Source: Streptomyces sp. UW30
Lineage (GTDB): Bacteria; Actinomycetota; Actinomycetes; Streptomycetales; Streptomycetaceae
Length of the DNA: 64,000 bases
Assembly: GCF_008042075.1 (NCBI RefSeq)
Contig: NZ_RDBN01000001.1
Location: 194,132-258,131 of the forward strand
Direction of reading: 5' to 3'
This document shows, one piece after another, positions 55,900 through 64,000 of the stretch. The notes under the pieces were generated by a model. The model saw only the letters and a program-made list of their open reading frames with translations. It ran no database searches and was not told where the DNA came from. The position numbers were made by a program, and so were the translations under genes. How positions within the stretch are numbered: position 1 is the first letter of the stretch; every line of letters begins with the position of its first letter.

Positions 55900-57984
55900 T
55901 CAGCGGGACTTGCTCAACGCCGGCTCCTGTACGCGGCCGGTGAGGCCCGCGTCGAGGTCCTCCACCAGGAGGCGCTTGGCGATGGTGTGGACGGCGGCGC
56001 GCAGGTCCGTGCCCGGGGGGCGGCCGATGTCGTCCTGGAGGCGTTCCTCCAGCCAGGTCGCCCAGGCGGTGCCGATGATCCGGGCCTCTCGGGCGCCCGC
56101 GGGAGTGTGGGAGAGGAGGGAGCCGCCGTCGCGGGTCAGGTAGCCCTCGTCGACCATGCGGTCGAAGACGGGGAGCAGTACCTCGGGAGGCAGGTGGCGG
56201 CGGGCCGCGATCAGGTTCAGGCTCGCGTGGCCGACGAGGATCGTCAGGATCTCGACCTGCATCACCGCCCAGGCGCCGGCCACGTCGAGGCGGGTTTCGG
56301 AGGCCCCGATGATCCGGCGGGCGGTGTCGGGGCTCATGCCGCCGATGATCTGCCCGACGGACGTCTCCAGCACCCGCTGGGCATTGGGGTCGTGCGGGGA
56401 CGCGAACCCGTCGCCCAGGTCGGTGGACGCCATGCGCGCACTGTCGCGCAGCGGCACCTGCTTGAGGAACAGCGCGATGACGAAGCCGAGAGCCGCGACC
56501 GGCACCGCCCAGAGGAACACGGTCTGGATCGTGTCGGCGTACGCGTCGACGATCGGCGCGGCGACCGCCGGCGGCAGCCCGTTCAGGCCCTCGGGGCTGG
56601 TCGCGGCCCTGCTGATGGCGGCCGGATCGAGCCCGGAGCCCGTTCTCGCGGCGGCCTCGACCCCGTCGGCGAGGCTGGGCGTGAGCGTGTTCGTGTAGAT
56701 CGTGCCGAAGACGGCCGTGCCGAACGAGCTGCCCAGCGTCCGGAAGAACGTGACGCCGGAGGTCGCGGTGCCGAGGTCGGCGTAGTCGACGGTGTTCTGC
56801 ACAGCGATCGTCAGGACCTGCATACACAGCCCGATACCGGTGCCGAGCACGAACATGTACAGCGATTCCAGCCAGGCACCGGTCGACGGCCCCATGAGCG
56901 ACATCAGGAACAGCCCGACGCCCATCACCAGGGAGCCGACGATCGGGAAGATCCGGTACTTCCCGGTCTTGCTGACCACGTTGCCGCTGAACACGGACGC
57001 GATGAGCAGCCCGGCCACCATCGGCAGCGTCCGCACACCGGAGACGGTGGCCGAGTCACCGTCGACGTACTGGAGATACGTCGGCAGATACGTCAGCGCG
57101 CCGAGCATCGCGAAGCCGACGATGAAGCTGAGGACGGAGCACACCGAGAAGACCGGGTTGCCGAACAGCCGCATGGGCAGCATCGGCTCCGCCGCCCGCG
57201 TCTCCGCCCAGCAGAACAGACCCAGCGCGACCGCACCCCCGACGAACAGCGCGATGATGACGCCGGAGCCCCACGCGTACTCATTGCCGCCCCAGCTCGT
57301 CGCCAGGATCAGCGCGCTGGCCCCGACCGCGACGAGCCCGATGCCCAGGTAGTCGATGATCGGCCGGGAGGCCGACTTGACCACCGGGATGGTCCGGGCG
57401 GCCGCGATGACGACGACGATCGCGATCGGGACGTTGACGTAGAAGGCCCAGCGCCAGGTGAGATGGTCGGTGAACAGCCCGCCGAGCAGCGGTCCGATCA
57501 CCGTCGCCACGCCGAACACCGCACCGATCGCGCCCTGGTACTTGCCGCGCTCGCGCAGCGGGATGACGTCCGCGATCAGCGCCATCGCCGTCACCATCAG
57601 CCCGCCGGCCCCGACCCCCTGCATCGCCCGCCAGAGGATCAGCAGCGTCATGTTCGAGGCCAGACCGCACAGGAACGAGCCCGTGATGAACACGATCGCC
57701 GAGACCTGGAAGACCAGCTTCCGGCCGAACTGGTCGCCGAACTTGCCGACCAGGGCCGTCGCCACGGTCTCCGCGAGCAGATACGACGTGACGACCCAGG
57801 ACATGTGCTCGGCCCCGCCGAGATCCGACACGATCGTCGGCAGAGCGGTGCCCACGATCGTCTGGTCGAGGGCCGCCAGGAGCATCCCCAGCATGATCGT
57901 CACGAAGACGACGTTCCGGCGGCGCTTGTCCAGCACGGGTGGCTGGGAGGCGGCTGGCGGGGTGGATTCCGCGGCGAGCGTCAC
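55900..57984 (-). CDS. DHA2 (14-helix) drug exporter with C-terminal winged-helix-like domain
   Basis: 694-residue MFS of the EmrB/QacA type with about 14 membrane helices in residues 25-510. Motifs include [16 protein letters not shown] (helix 1), [14 protein letters not shown], and motif [20 protein letters not shown]. The C-terminal 170 residues (about 525-694) form a soluble domain with [34 protein letters not shown]... and [20 protein letters not shown], a MarR-like winged-helix pattern. This extension is larger than usual and may be regulatory. GTG start at 57984. Substrate unknown. Confidence 0.9.
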   Translation of the reverse strand: MTLAAESTPPAASQPPVLDKRRRNVVFVTIMLGMLLAALDQTIVGTALPTIVSDLGGAEHMSWVVTSYLLAETVATALVGKFGDQFGRKLVFQVSAIVFITGSFLCGLASNMTLLILWRAMQGVGAGGLMVTAMALIADVIPLRERGKYQGAIGAVFGVATVIGPLLGGLFTDHLTWRWAFYVNVPIAIVVVIAAARTIPVVKSASRPIIDYLGIGLVAVGASALILATSWGGNEYAWGSGVIIALFVGGAVALGLFCWAETRAAEPMLPMRLFGNPVFSVCSVLSFIVGFAMLGALTYLPTYLQYVDGDSATVSGVRTLPMVAGLLIASVFSGNVVSKTGKYRIFPIVGSLVMGVGLFLMSLMGPSTGAWLESLYMFVLGTGIGLCMQVLTIAVQNTVDYADLGTATSGVTFFRTLGSSFGTAVFGTIYTNTLTPSLADGVEAAARTGSGLDPAAISRAATSPEGLNGLPPAVAAPIVDAYADTIQTVFLWAVPVAALGFVIALFLKQVPLRDSARMASTDLGDGFASPHDPNAQRVLETSVGQIIGGMSPDTARRIIGASETRLDVAGAWAVMQVEILTILVGHASLNLIAARRHLPPEVLLPVFDRMVDEGYLTRDGGSLLSHTPAGAREARIIGTAWATWLEERLQDDIGRPPGTDLRAAVHTIAKRLLVEDLDAGLTGRVQEPALSKSR

Positions 57985-58106
57985 GGGGCCACGATCACAG
58001 CGGCCGGCCCGCGACGCATGCGGGACGGGTCCGCTCGGGTGCCGTCGGGGCCGCCCGCGCCGGGCGGCCCCGTGCAGCGCGGCCTCGGGTTCCCCTACTG
58101 CTCCTT

Positions 58107-58880
58107 CTACTGCTCCTTCGGGTTCCGGCGCAGCAGATACGTGTCCATGATCCAGCCCTTGCGCTCCCGCGCCTCGGCGCGCAGCCGCTCGATGCGGGGC
58201 GCGGCCTCGGCGATCGGGCCGGAGGCGAGGATCTCGTCAGGGGTGCCGATGTAGGCGCCCCAGTAGATCTCGATGTCCTGCTCGGCGTACTGCCGGAAGG
58301 TCTGGTGGGCGTCGAGCATCACGACCACGTCGTCCACGCCGTCCGGGAAGCCCTCGGCCAGCCGCCGCCCCGTGGTGATCTGCACCGGCCGGGCGACCCG
58401 GTTGAGCCCCGTCCGATGCCGGGCGACCAGCGCGGAGACGCTGCTGATGCCGGGCACGACGTCGTACTCGAAGTCGACGGCGCCCTTGTCCAGCACCTCC
58501 TGAAGGATCCCGAGCGTGCTGTCGTACAGCGCGGGATCACCCCACACCAGGAACGCGCCGGTCTCGTCCTCGCCCAGCTCCTCCGCGATCAGCCGCTCGT
58601 AGATCCCGGCGCGCGCACTGCGCCAGTCCCCGACGGCGGGGGAGTAGGAAGAGCCCCCGGCCGACCGGTCCCGCTCCGGGTCCCGCGCCTCGACGACCCG
58701 GTACGTCCCCTCCGGTATATGCGCGTCGAGCATGTCCCGGCGCAGCCGCGTCAGGTCCGCCTTCACCTCGCCCTTTTCGAGGATGAAGAACACGTCCGTA
58801 CTCCGCAGCGCCCTGACCGCCTGAAGCGTCAGCTGCTCGGGGTCGCCCGCCCCGATCCCGATGACATGAATCTTTCGCAC
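58107..58880 (-). CDS. cobF: Precorrin-6A synthase (deacetylating)
   Basis: 257-residue SAM-dependent methyltransferase of the CobF family (tetrapyrrole methylase fold). It methylates C1 and removes acetate to give precorrin-6A in aerobic cobalamin synthesis. Features: [50 protein letters not shown] and [12 protein letters not shown]. The GTG at 58880 gives the canonical MRKIHVIG start. Function is linked to cobK at 54932, the next step in the pathway, although the genes are separated by a transporter. Confidence 0.94.
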   Translation of the reverse strand: MRKIHVIGIGAGDPEQLTLQAVRALRSTDVFFILEKGEVKADLTRLRRDMLDAHIPEGTYRVVEARDPERDRSAGGSSYSPAVGDWRSARAGIYERLIAEELGEDETGAFLVWGDPALYDSTLGILQEVLDKGAVDFEYDVVPGISSVSALVARHRTGLNRVARPVQITTGRRLAEGFPDGVDDVVVMLDAHQTFRQYAEQDIEIYWGAYIGTPDEILASGPIAEAAPRIERLRAEARERKGWIMDTYLLRRNPKEQ

Positions 58881-59356
58881 GCCCCGAGTCTGCCGCACGC
58901 CACTGACAACGCGACCACCGAGTCCACGTAGCCCGCGCCGGCCTGCGGAAACCGGCCGTGCACCGACGGCTCCCTACGCCCGCCCCCCTCCACGGCCCCG
59001 GCCCCGCGCCGCAGCAGCCTCGCGCCACCCGTCACATTCCCGCGCGCCGAGTGCGTGAGCCCCACCGCCAGCTGTGCCAGCCCGCGCCACAGAGCCCGCT
59101 CCTCCTGCGGCCCCGTCTTCCACGCGTCCTCGAAGACCTCGTGGGCATGGAACGGCTTCCCCGCGTCCAGCAGCTCCTGTGCCTGGACGACGGTCTCCTG
59201 CGGCGTGCGGACGACGCCCTCGGGCTGGCGGGCGACGCCGTCCGCGCCGTACGGCAGAGGACGCCCGAGGCCGTCCCGGGGCCGGGCGCTGCGTGCTCGA
59301 CCTTCGCTGTCCCGGTCCCGTGCCGCCGTCTGCCGTCCTGACGATGTGCTCCCCAT
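58829..59356 (-). CDS. DUF309 protein with atypical C-terminus
   Basis: 175-residue protein with an N-terminal DUF309 domain: PRDGLGRPLPYGADGVARQPEG, LLDAGKPFHAHEVFEDAWK and LWRGLAQLAVGLTHSARGN are typical. After LLRRGAG (about residue 118) the sequence no longer matches the family and instead is Gly/Arg-rich and overlaps the start of cobF by 52 bases. Frame change or 3' truncation is possible. ATG at 59356. Confidence 0.7.
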   Translation of the reverse strand: MGSTSSGRQTAARDRDSEGRARSARPRDGLGRPLPYGADGVARQPEGVVRTPQETVVQAQELLDAGKPFHAHEVFEDAWKTGPQEERALWRGLAQLAVGLTHSARGNVTGGARLLRRGAGAVEGGGRREPSVHGRFPQAGAGYVDSVVALSVACGRLGACERFMSSGSGRATPSS

Positions 59357-59472
59357 ACCCCCGATTGTGCATCGCCCCGTCCCGGCGCGGACGGACGCCC
59401 GCTTCGGCCCTGCCGTCGACGTGAGGTAAAGTTCTCTTCGCGTGATCACGCGGTTCACCGCGTGAGAGGCAC

Positions 59473-59546
<74 letters not shown>

Positions 59547-59554
59547 CGGTGCGA

Positions 59555-59594
59555 AGGGTCTTCGCGGGCAGCAGCTCGCGAAGGCCCTTTTTTT
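59555..59594 (+). terminator. Intrinsic terminator after tRNA-Pro copy 2
   Basis: AGGGTCTTCGCG (59555-59566) pairs with CGCGAAGGCCCT (59577-59588) with one G-T pair, loop of ten, followed by a T run. It begins 9 bases after the tRNA. Confidence 0.85.
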
Positions 59595-59751
59595 GCACCG
59601 CTCGACCACCTGGGCCCGCCCGCGACACCGGCCATCGGCGTGATGACGCCCTGACGTCCCCCACCCGTCACCCGGACCGCATCCCGCAGACCGCGCCCGG
59701 ATGGTAGAAGCGGGCCATGACCAACTCGCTCATCCCTGTGGCCGGTGCCCG

Positions 59752-60414
59752 ATGACCGCCGGCATCGACACCCCCGACCGCCGTGGCCGCACCGGACTCG
59801 ACCGGGTCGGCCGGGACCTGACCGGCAACCCCCGCGTCAAGGTGCGGGACGTGGAACTCCTGTCCAGCCACTGGTACGTCGAGCGCGCCACCACCTTCGA
59901 CCTCCAGCACGCCGACGGCACCTGGAGCACTCAGCAGCGCGAGACCCACGACCGCGGCAACGGCGCGACCATGCTGCTGTACGACGCCGAGCGCGAAACC
60001 GTCCTGCTGACCAGGCAGTTCCGCTTCCCGGTGTACGTCAACGGCCACCCCGACGGCATGCTGATCGAGACGCCGGGCGGGGTGCTCGACGACGATGACG
60101 AGCACCCGGAGATCGCCGTGCGGCGCGAGGTCGTGGAGGAGACCGGGCACACCATCGGCGACGTCCAGCACGTCTTCGACATCTACATGAGCCCGGGCTC
60201 GGTCACCGAACGGGTCAGCTTCTACGCCGCCGCCTACGGCCCCTCGACCCGCACCCACGAGGGCGGCGGTCTGGACGAGGAGGGCGAGGACATCGAGATC
60301 CTCGAACTGCCCTTCCGCCGGGCCCTGGAGATGATCCGCACCGGCGAGATCGCCGACGCCAAGACCATCATGCTGCTCCAATGGGCGGCGCTGGAAGGGC
60401 CGTTCGCCCGCTGA
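59752..60414 (+). CDS. NUDIX hydrolase (NudK-like)
   Basis: 220-residue NUDIX pyrophosphatase resembling GDP-mannose pyrophosphatase NudK. The NUDIX box is visible as ETPGGVLDDDDEHPEIAVRR followed by EVVEETGH, with one extra residue in the first spacer. The N-terminal strand VKVRDVELLSSHWYVER and the VFDIYMSPGSVTERV segment fit the NudK/ADP-ribose group. The ATG at 59752 follows tRNA-Pro by about 200 bases; an upstream in-frame ATG at 59701 is less likely. Confidence 0.9.
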   Translation: MTAGIDTPDRRGRTGLDRVGRDLTGNPRVKVRDVELLSSHWYVERATTFDLQHADGTWSTQQRETHDRGNGATMLLYDAERETVLLTRQFRFPVYVNGHPDGMLIETPGGVLDDDDEHPEIAVRREVVEETGHTIGDVQHVFDIYMSPGSVTERVSFYAAAYGPSTRTHEGGGLDEEGEDIEILELPFRRALEMIRTGEIADAKTIMLLQWAALEGPFAR

Positions 60415-60443
60415 AGCACCTCCCGCCGAGCGGCCCCGCTGTC

Positions 60444-61157
60444 TCAGCCCTCGCCGACGAAACGGTCGACCACCGCGTCCACCCCCGCGGCCAGACCCTG
60501 CGGCCCGCCCCGCTCGGCGAGGGCCGGGGCGATCGCTCGGAGCGTGGGCAGCTCCTGGGGCGGCATGCGGTGCAGGCCGAGACGGAAGGCGGGATCCGGC
60601 TCGTCGGGGTTGTCGACCATGGCCCGCAGTTCCACGGAGACGTATCCGAGGACCCACGCGGTGTAGGCGTGGAACACGGCAGCGGTCCGCTCCTCGTCCA
60701 GCCCTGCCCCGCGCAGCAGCGCGAGCACCCGCTCATGGTCCCTCAGGACGGCCGGGGGCCTGCGGGCCAGCGGAACCGCCATCATGCGCGTGGCGATCAG
60801 CGGCACCACCTGAGGGTGGGCCAGGCAGACCTCGTACGTGATCAGGGCGATGCGGTGCAGGTCGGCCCGCCACTCGGAAGGCCCGGGAGCGGGGCCCTCG
60901 GCGAGACGGTCCTCCAGTTCCAGGTAGAGGGCCTCGACCAGCCCGTCCAGCAGGGCGTCCTTGCCGGCCGCGTAGCGGTACAGGGCCATGGCCTCGACGC
61001 CGAGTTCGGATCCCAGACGGCGCATGCTCAGCGCGGAGAGACCTTCGCGATCGACCAGCTCCAGGGCGGCGGCCAGCACCCGCTCCCGACTGAGCCTGCC
61101 GTGCCGCCCACGGTCACTCGCACGCCGGGCCGGGCCTGCCTCCGGGTCCTTCGCCAT
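60444..61157 (-). CDS. TetR family transcriptional regulator (TetR_C_1 type)
   Basis: 237-residue TetR regulator with HTH at about 22-70 (LSRERVLAAALELVDREGLS, GVEAMALYRYAAGKDALLDG) and the long tetracycline-repressor-type C-terminal domain. ATG at 61157. Divergent from the GH15 gene with an 86-base gap holding a palindrome TACGACGTA; converges with the NUDIX gene. Likely target: itself and the GH15 gene. Confidence 0.9.
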   Translation of the reverse strand: MAKDPEAGPARRASDRGRHGRLSRERVLAAALELVDREGLSALSMRRLGSELGVEAMALYRYAAGKDALLDGLVEALYLELEDRLAEGPAPGPSEWRADLHRIALITYEVCLAHPQVVPLIATRMMAVPLARRPPAVLRDHERVLALLRGAGLDEERTAAVFHAYTAWVLGYVSVELRAMVDNPDEPDPAFRLGLHRMPPQELPTLRAIAPALAERGGPQGLAAGVDAVVDRFVGEG

Positions 61158-61173
61158 ACGCCTTCTCCTCTCA

Positions 61174-61190
61174 TATACGACGTAAACGTA
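61174..61190. promoter_or_regulatory. Putative TetR operator between tetR and GH15
   Basis: TACGACGTA (61176-61184) is a perfect 9-base palindrome, followed by another CGTA (61187-61190). Its position in the divergent promoter region fits control of both genes by the TetR protein. Confidence 0.4.
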
Positions 61191-61243
61191 CAGGAGAGGT
61201 ACCCTGGAAGCGCGGCAACGTGCACGACGGCGTACTCCCGATC

Positions 61244-63070
61244 ATGAGTTCACCCATCGAGGACTACGCCCTTCTCAGTGACCTGGAAACCGCCGCAATG
61301 GTCGGCAGGGACGGGTCCATCGACTGGTTGTGCCTGCCTCGATTCGACTCTCCCGCCTGCCTGGCCGCGCTGCTGGGCACTGCGGACAACGGCTTCTGGC
61401 GAGTGGCTCCGCGCACGGGCGGGCGCTGTACGCGCCGGGCCTACCGGCACGACACGCTGGCCCTGGAAACCGAGTGGCGCAGCGGCGGCGGCACGGTCCG
61501 GGTCACGGACTTCATGCCGCCGCGCACACAGTCGCCGTGCGTGGTCCGCGTCGTCGAGGGCGTGTCGGGTTCCGTCCCCATGCGCAGCGAACTGCGGCTG
61601 CGGTTCCACCAGGGCCGGGTCGTGCCGTGGGTCCGGGACACCGAGTCCGGCACGGTCGCGGTCGCCGGGCCGGACGCCGTCTGGCTGCACGCCGACGGGC
61701 CGGTCAGCGTGCCCGACCGGCAGGATCCCACCACGCTCGACTTCACGGTCTCGGCCGGTCAGCGGCTGGCCGTGACGCTCGTATGGTCGCCGTCGCACCT
61801 GCCCGAGGCACCCGCTCCGCTGTCCGTCCCGGCCGAGACGGCACTGAAGGAGACCAGTGACTTCTGGCGGCGCTGGACCGCCCGCTGCCGTTACGAGGGA
61901 CCCTGGCGGGACGCGGTGGTGCGGTCCCTCATCACCCTCAAGGCGCTCACCTACGCCCCGACGGGCGGCATCGTCGCGGCACCGACCGCCTCGCTCCCCG
62001 GGTGCATCGGTGGGGAACGCAACTGGGACCACCGGTTCTGCTGGCTGCGCGACTCCACCCTGACCCTGTCCTGCTTGCTGCGCAGCGGCTACCGCGACGA
62101 GGCCACGGCATGGCTGAACTGGCTGATGCGGGCCATCGCGGGCGACCCCGCCCATCTCCAGACCGTGTACGGCGTCGGGGGACAGCGGCTCCTGCACGAG
62201 ACCGAGGCACCCTGGCTGCCCGGCTACGAGCGATCACGGCCGGTCCGGTTCGGGAACTCGGCGGAGAGCCAGTTCCAGCTCGACGTGTACGGCGAGGTCC
62301 TGGACGCCCTGTATCTGTCGCTACGGGCGGGGATACCCATGCCGGCCCGGGTGTGGGGTGTGGTGGAGGCGCTGATGAGCGGTCTGATCCGGCACTGGCG
62401 TGAACCCGATCAGGGGCTGTGGCAGGTGCGTGGTCCGGGGCGGCAGTTCGTCCATTCCAAGGTCATGGCCTGGGTGGCCGCCGACCGGGCGCTGCGCATG
62501 GGGGAGCTGCTCGGCCGCAACGGATCCTCCGGCCGGTGGCGGGCGCTGCGCGACGAGGTGCACCGGGAGGTCTGCCAGGAGGGGTGGGACGCGCGACAGG
62601 GCTCGTTCGTGCAGTCCTACGGCTCCTCGGCGCTGGACGCCTCGGCCCTGCTGATCCCCAGGCTGGGCTTCCTGCCCGCCCGGGACGAGCGGGTGCGCGG
62701 CACCGTCCGGGCCGTACAGCGGCTGAAGCACGGCGGGTTCGTCCGGCGGTACGACCCCTCGGGCGACGCTGTGCACGACGTGGACGGCATGCGCGGCCCC
62801 GAGGGCACCTTCGTGGCGTGCACCCTGTGGTACGCCGACGCCCTCGCCGCCACCGGGCATCCCGGTCAGGCCCGGGAGGTCTTCGAACGGGCCCTCGCCA
62901 TCCGGAACGACGTCGGTCTGCTCGCCGAGCAGTGGGACCCGGACGCGGGCCGTCAACTGGGCAACGCGCCGCAGGCGTTCAGCCATATCGCCCTGGTGGA
63001 GACGGCGTTCGCCCTGTCATCAGAACCATCCCCGAGTCGCCGTAGTCGGGGAGGGTCGGGTCGGCGTTGA
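61244..63070 (+). CDS. GH15 glycoside hydrolase (glucoamylase/trehalase-like)
   Basis: 608-residue cytoplasmic GH15 protein. N-terminal beta-domain begins IEDYALLSDLETAAMVGRDG and contains DWLCLPRFDSPA; the (alpha/alpha)6 barrel has NWDHRFCWLRDSTLTL, the catalytic-acid region about residue 380 and the catalytic base region EQWDPDAGRQLGNAPQAFSH. No signal peptide, so it probably acts on cytoplasmic alpha-glucans or trehalose. ATG at 61244; GTG 61220 is possible. The 3' end overlaps the convergent methyltransferase gene by 92 bases, so the last 30 residues are low-complexity and unusual. Confidence 0.9.
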   Translation: MSSPIEDYALLSDLETAAMVGRDGSIDWLCLPRFDSPACLAALLGTADNGFWRVAPRTGGRCTRRAYRHDTLALETEWRSGGGTVRVTDFMPPRTQSPCVVRVVEGVSGSVPMRSELRLRFHQGRVVPWVRDTESGTVAVAGPDAVWLHADGPVSVPDRQDPTTLDFTVSAGQRLAVTLVWSPSHLPEAPAPLSVPAETALKETSDFWRRWTARCRYEGPWRDAVVRSLITLKALTYAPTGGIVAAPTASLPGCIGGERNWDHRFCWLRDSTLTLSCLLRSGYRDEATAWLNWLMRAIAGDPAHLQTVYGVGGQRLLHETEAPWLPGYERSRPVRFGNSAESQFQLDVYGEVLDALYLSLRAGIPMPARVWGVVEALMSGLIRHWREPDQGLWQVRGPGRQFVHSKVMAWVAADRALRMGELLGRNGSSGRWRALRDEVHREVCQEGWDARQGSFVQSYGSSALDASALLIPRLGFLPARDERVRGTVRAVQRLKHGGFVRRYDPSGDAVHDVDGMRGPEGTFVACTLWYADALAATGHPGQAREVFERALAIRNDVGLLAEQWDPDAGRQLGNAPQAFSHIALVETAFALSSEPSPSRRSRGGSGRR

Positions 63071-63755
63071 TCCGGGTGACCGAGAGTCGCTCGGTCAGCG
63101 GCGCGAACACCTCGCGGACCGCGTCCACGTCCACGGGGCAGCCCGGCCAGCGTGAGGCGCGTCCGATGCGGTACGTCGGCATGTTCTCCATGAACGCGGC
63201 CACCAGGTACCCGCCCGCGCCGACGCACCGGGCGAACAGACGGCAGAACTCGGTGAACTCCGTGAAGTCCTCGGTCGCACCCTCGGCCACGAAGTGCATC
63301 GACGCGAGACCGTAGGCGCCGGCCGGCAGGGCCCGGACGTCGCCGTGCACGACCCGTACCCGCGCCAGTGCCCCCCCGAGGGTCTCCGGCAGACTCGGGA
63401 CGTGTCGCCGGCACAGCGCGTAGAAGGGCTGCCAGCAGGCATCGGGGCCGTCGCGGAACTGCCCGGTCAGATAGCGGACGTTGGCCGCACCCGCCTCCAC
63501 GGCGTCGATGCGGCGGCTGACGGAGGCCGCCAGCATGAGCGGGTACAGATTGGGACCGGCGCCGAACTCGACGGACCGTGCGATGCCGCCGGGCGTCAAC
63601 TCCCGGTACAGCCCGGCGTGGTGGGCGATGACCGCGGCGTCGGACGGGTGCAGCTCACGGTAGTTCTCGGCGAGGTAGTCCTGGACGGGCCAGCTGTCCC
63701 AGTCCACGTCGTCGTTGCGGATCGGAACGGCACCGGGGGCCCCGGACGTGACCAT
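62979..63755 (-). CDS. SAM-dependent methyltransferase (NNMT/PNMT-like, SCO2525 family)
   Basis: 258-residue methyltransferase with a family N-terminus VDWDSWPVQDYLAENYRELHP, SAM-binding VEFGAGPNLYPLML and acidic VEAGAANVRYL, then a small-molecule N-methyltransferase-like second half. It starts seven bases after the aminotransferase stop on the same strand, so the pair probably acts on one amine product. Its 3' end overlaps the GH15 gene by 92 bases in the opposite orientation. Confidence 0.85.
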   Translation of the reverse strand: MVTSGAPGAVPIRNDDVDWDSWPVQDYLAENYRELHPSDAAVIAHHAGLYRELTPGGIARSVEFGAGPNLYPLMLAASVSRRIDAVEAGAANVRYLTGQFRDGPDACWQPFYALCRRHVPSLPETLGGALARVRVVHGDVRALPAGAYGLASMHFVAEGATEDFTEFTEFCRLFARCVGAGGYLVAAFMENMPTYRIGRASRWPGCPVDVDAVREVFAPLTERLSVTRINADPTLPDYGDSGMVLMTGRTPSPPGRYG

Positions 63756-63762
63756 GCCGCGC

Positions 63763-64000
63763 TCACCCCCGCAGCCCCAGGACGCGCTGCTCGGCCAGCC
63801 GGCTCAGCGTGTCGTTGAGCCGGTCGATGTCCTCGTCGGAGTTGAGCGCCGTGATCTGGATCCGGAAGCCGACCCGGTCGCGGGGGATGAGGGGATAGGC
63901 CGCCAGGGTCACGTAGATGCCGCTCTCCCAGAGGAATTGGGCGACCGTGTCCAGATCGGCGGCGTCGGCGAGCGGGATCTCCACGATCGGGAACTCACGG
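63763..64000 (-). CDS. Aminotransferase class I/II (alpha-oxoamine-synthase-like), C-terminus (partial)
   Basis: The frame is open to the right edge; the last 79 residues are visible. EFPIVEIPLADAADLDTVAQ, then SGIYVTLAAYPLIPRD and GFRIQITALNSDEDIDRL, form the C-terminal small domain of fold-type I PLP enzymes of the aminotransferase/KAS-like group. The PLP lysine is outside the window. Coupled with the downstream methyltransferase gene. Confidence 0.75.
   Translation of the reverse strand, partial: REFPIVEIPLADAADLDTVAQFLWESGIYVTLAAYPLIPRDRVGFRIQITALNSDEDIDRLNDTLSRLAEQRVLGLRG

Noticed and set aside
55987..58254. Long open frame antisense to the DHA2 exporter
   Set aside because: Arg/Asp/His-rich translation with no domain; the minus strand carries clear transporter motifs.

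Overview
The window is high-GC (roughly 70%) DNA whose codon use, AGGAG ribosome binding sites, frequent GTG starts and ATGA/GTGA gene overlaps point to Streptomyces or a close relative. Lineage-typical genes support this: a conservon (cvn) operon, two DUF574 methyltransferases, DUF3140, XRE-cupin plus GNAT pairs, chitinases with ricin-type domains and a rifampicin monooxygenase with its rifamycin-associated element. No phage, transposase, integrase or CRISPR array is visible.

Layout. 1-2.7 kb: 3' part of a conservon (cvnA end, cvnB, cvnC, cvnD) plus a GAF protein. 2.8-6.9 kb: a TetR regulator with a putative operator that recurs at an SDR/SnoaL operon, with GPP34, muconolactone isomerase and LysR genes between. 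7-10.3 kb: threonine catabolism (tdh-kbl) followed by a LysR gene. 10.3-13.8 kb: XRE-cupin/GNAT, DUF1877, MmcQ/YjbR and an MFS exporter. 13.9-15.3 kb: tRNA-Pro, a frameshifted TPR/OmpA-like pseudogene and a 234-bp MITE-like element. 15.3-24.8 kb: a catabolic regulon built around a formaldehyde-activating-enzyme (Fae) homologue, enolase-superfamily enzyme, two aldehyde dehydrogenases, a 3-hydroxyisobutyrate-dehydrogenase-like reductase, an iron alcohol dehydrogenase, an MFS permease and an IclR regulator. 24.9-30.2 kb: four secreted proteins in a row (necrosis-inducing-like protein, GH19 chitinase, ricin/beta-helix protein, GH18 chitinase). 30.4-40.3 kb: TMEM175-like channel, rox with its RAE, NUDIX/DUF4916, an amidohydrolase-glutamine synthetase pair resembling split FluG, DUF574 methyltransferase, lipoprotein and a two-component system.

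40.4-47.3 kb: a tightly coupled seven-gene catabolic cluster (XRE-cupin regulator, metal-site-altered M24 protein, E1 alpha and beta of a 2-oxo acid dehydrogenase, amidohydrolase, bicupin, SDR). 47.3-50.1 kb: a second DUF574 gene, DUF3140, Dps and a lipase. 50.3-51.5 kb: a 3-oxoadipyl-CoA/acetyl-CoA thiolase gene broken by an internal inversion bounded by a perfect 117-bp inverted repeat. 51.6-64 kb: TauE/SafE permease, HAD phosphatase, secreted alpha/beta hydrolase, cobK, a zinc-ribbon remnant, a DHA2 exporter, cobF, DUF309, a second identical tRNA-Pro, NUDIX, TetR, GH15, a methyltransferase and the end of an aminotransferase.

The most unusual items are the Fae-led operon with a shared IclR operator, the inverted thiolase, the MITE that supplies stop codons to two convergent genes, the M24/E1/amidohydrolase cluster of unknown substrate, and two small tandem-repeat arrays. 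All functional calls rest on reading the sequence and remembered family features; no database search was run.
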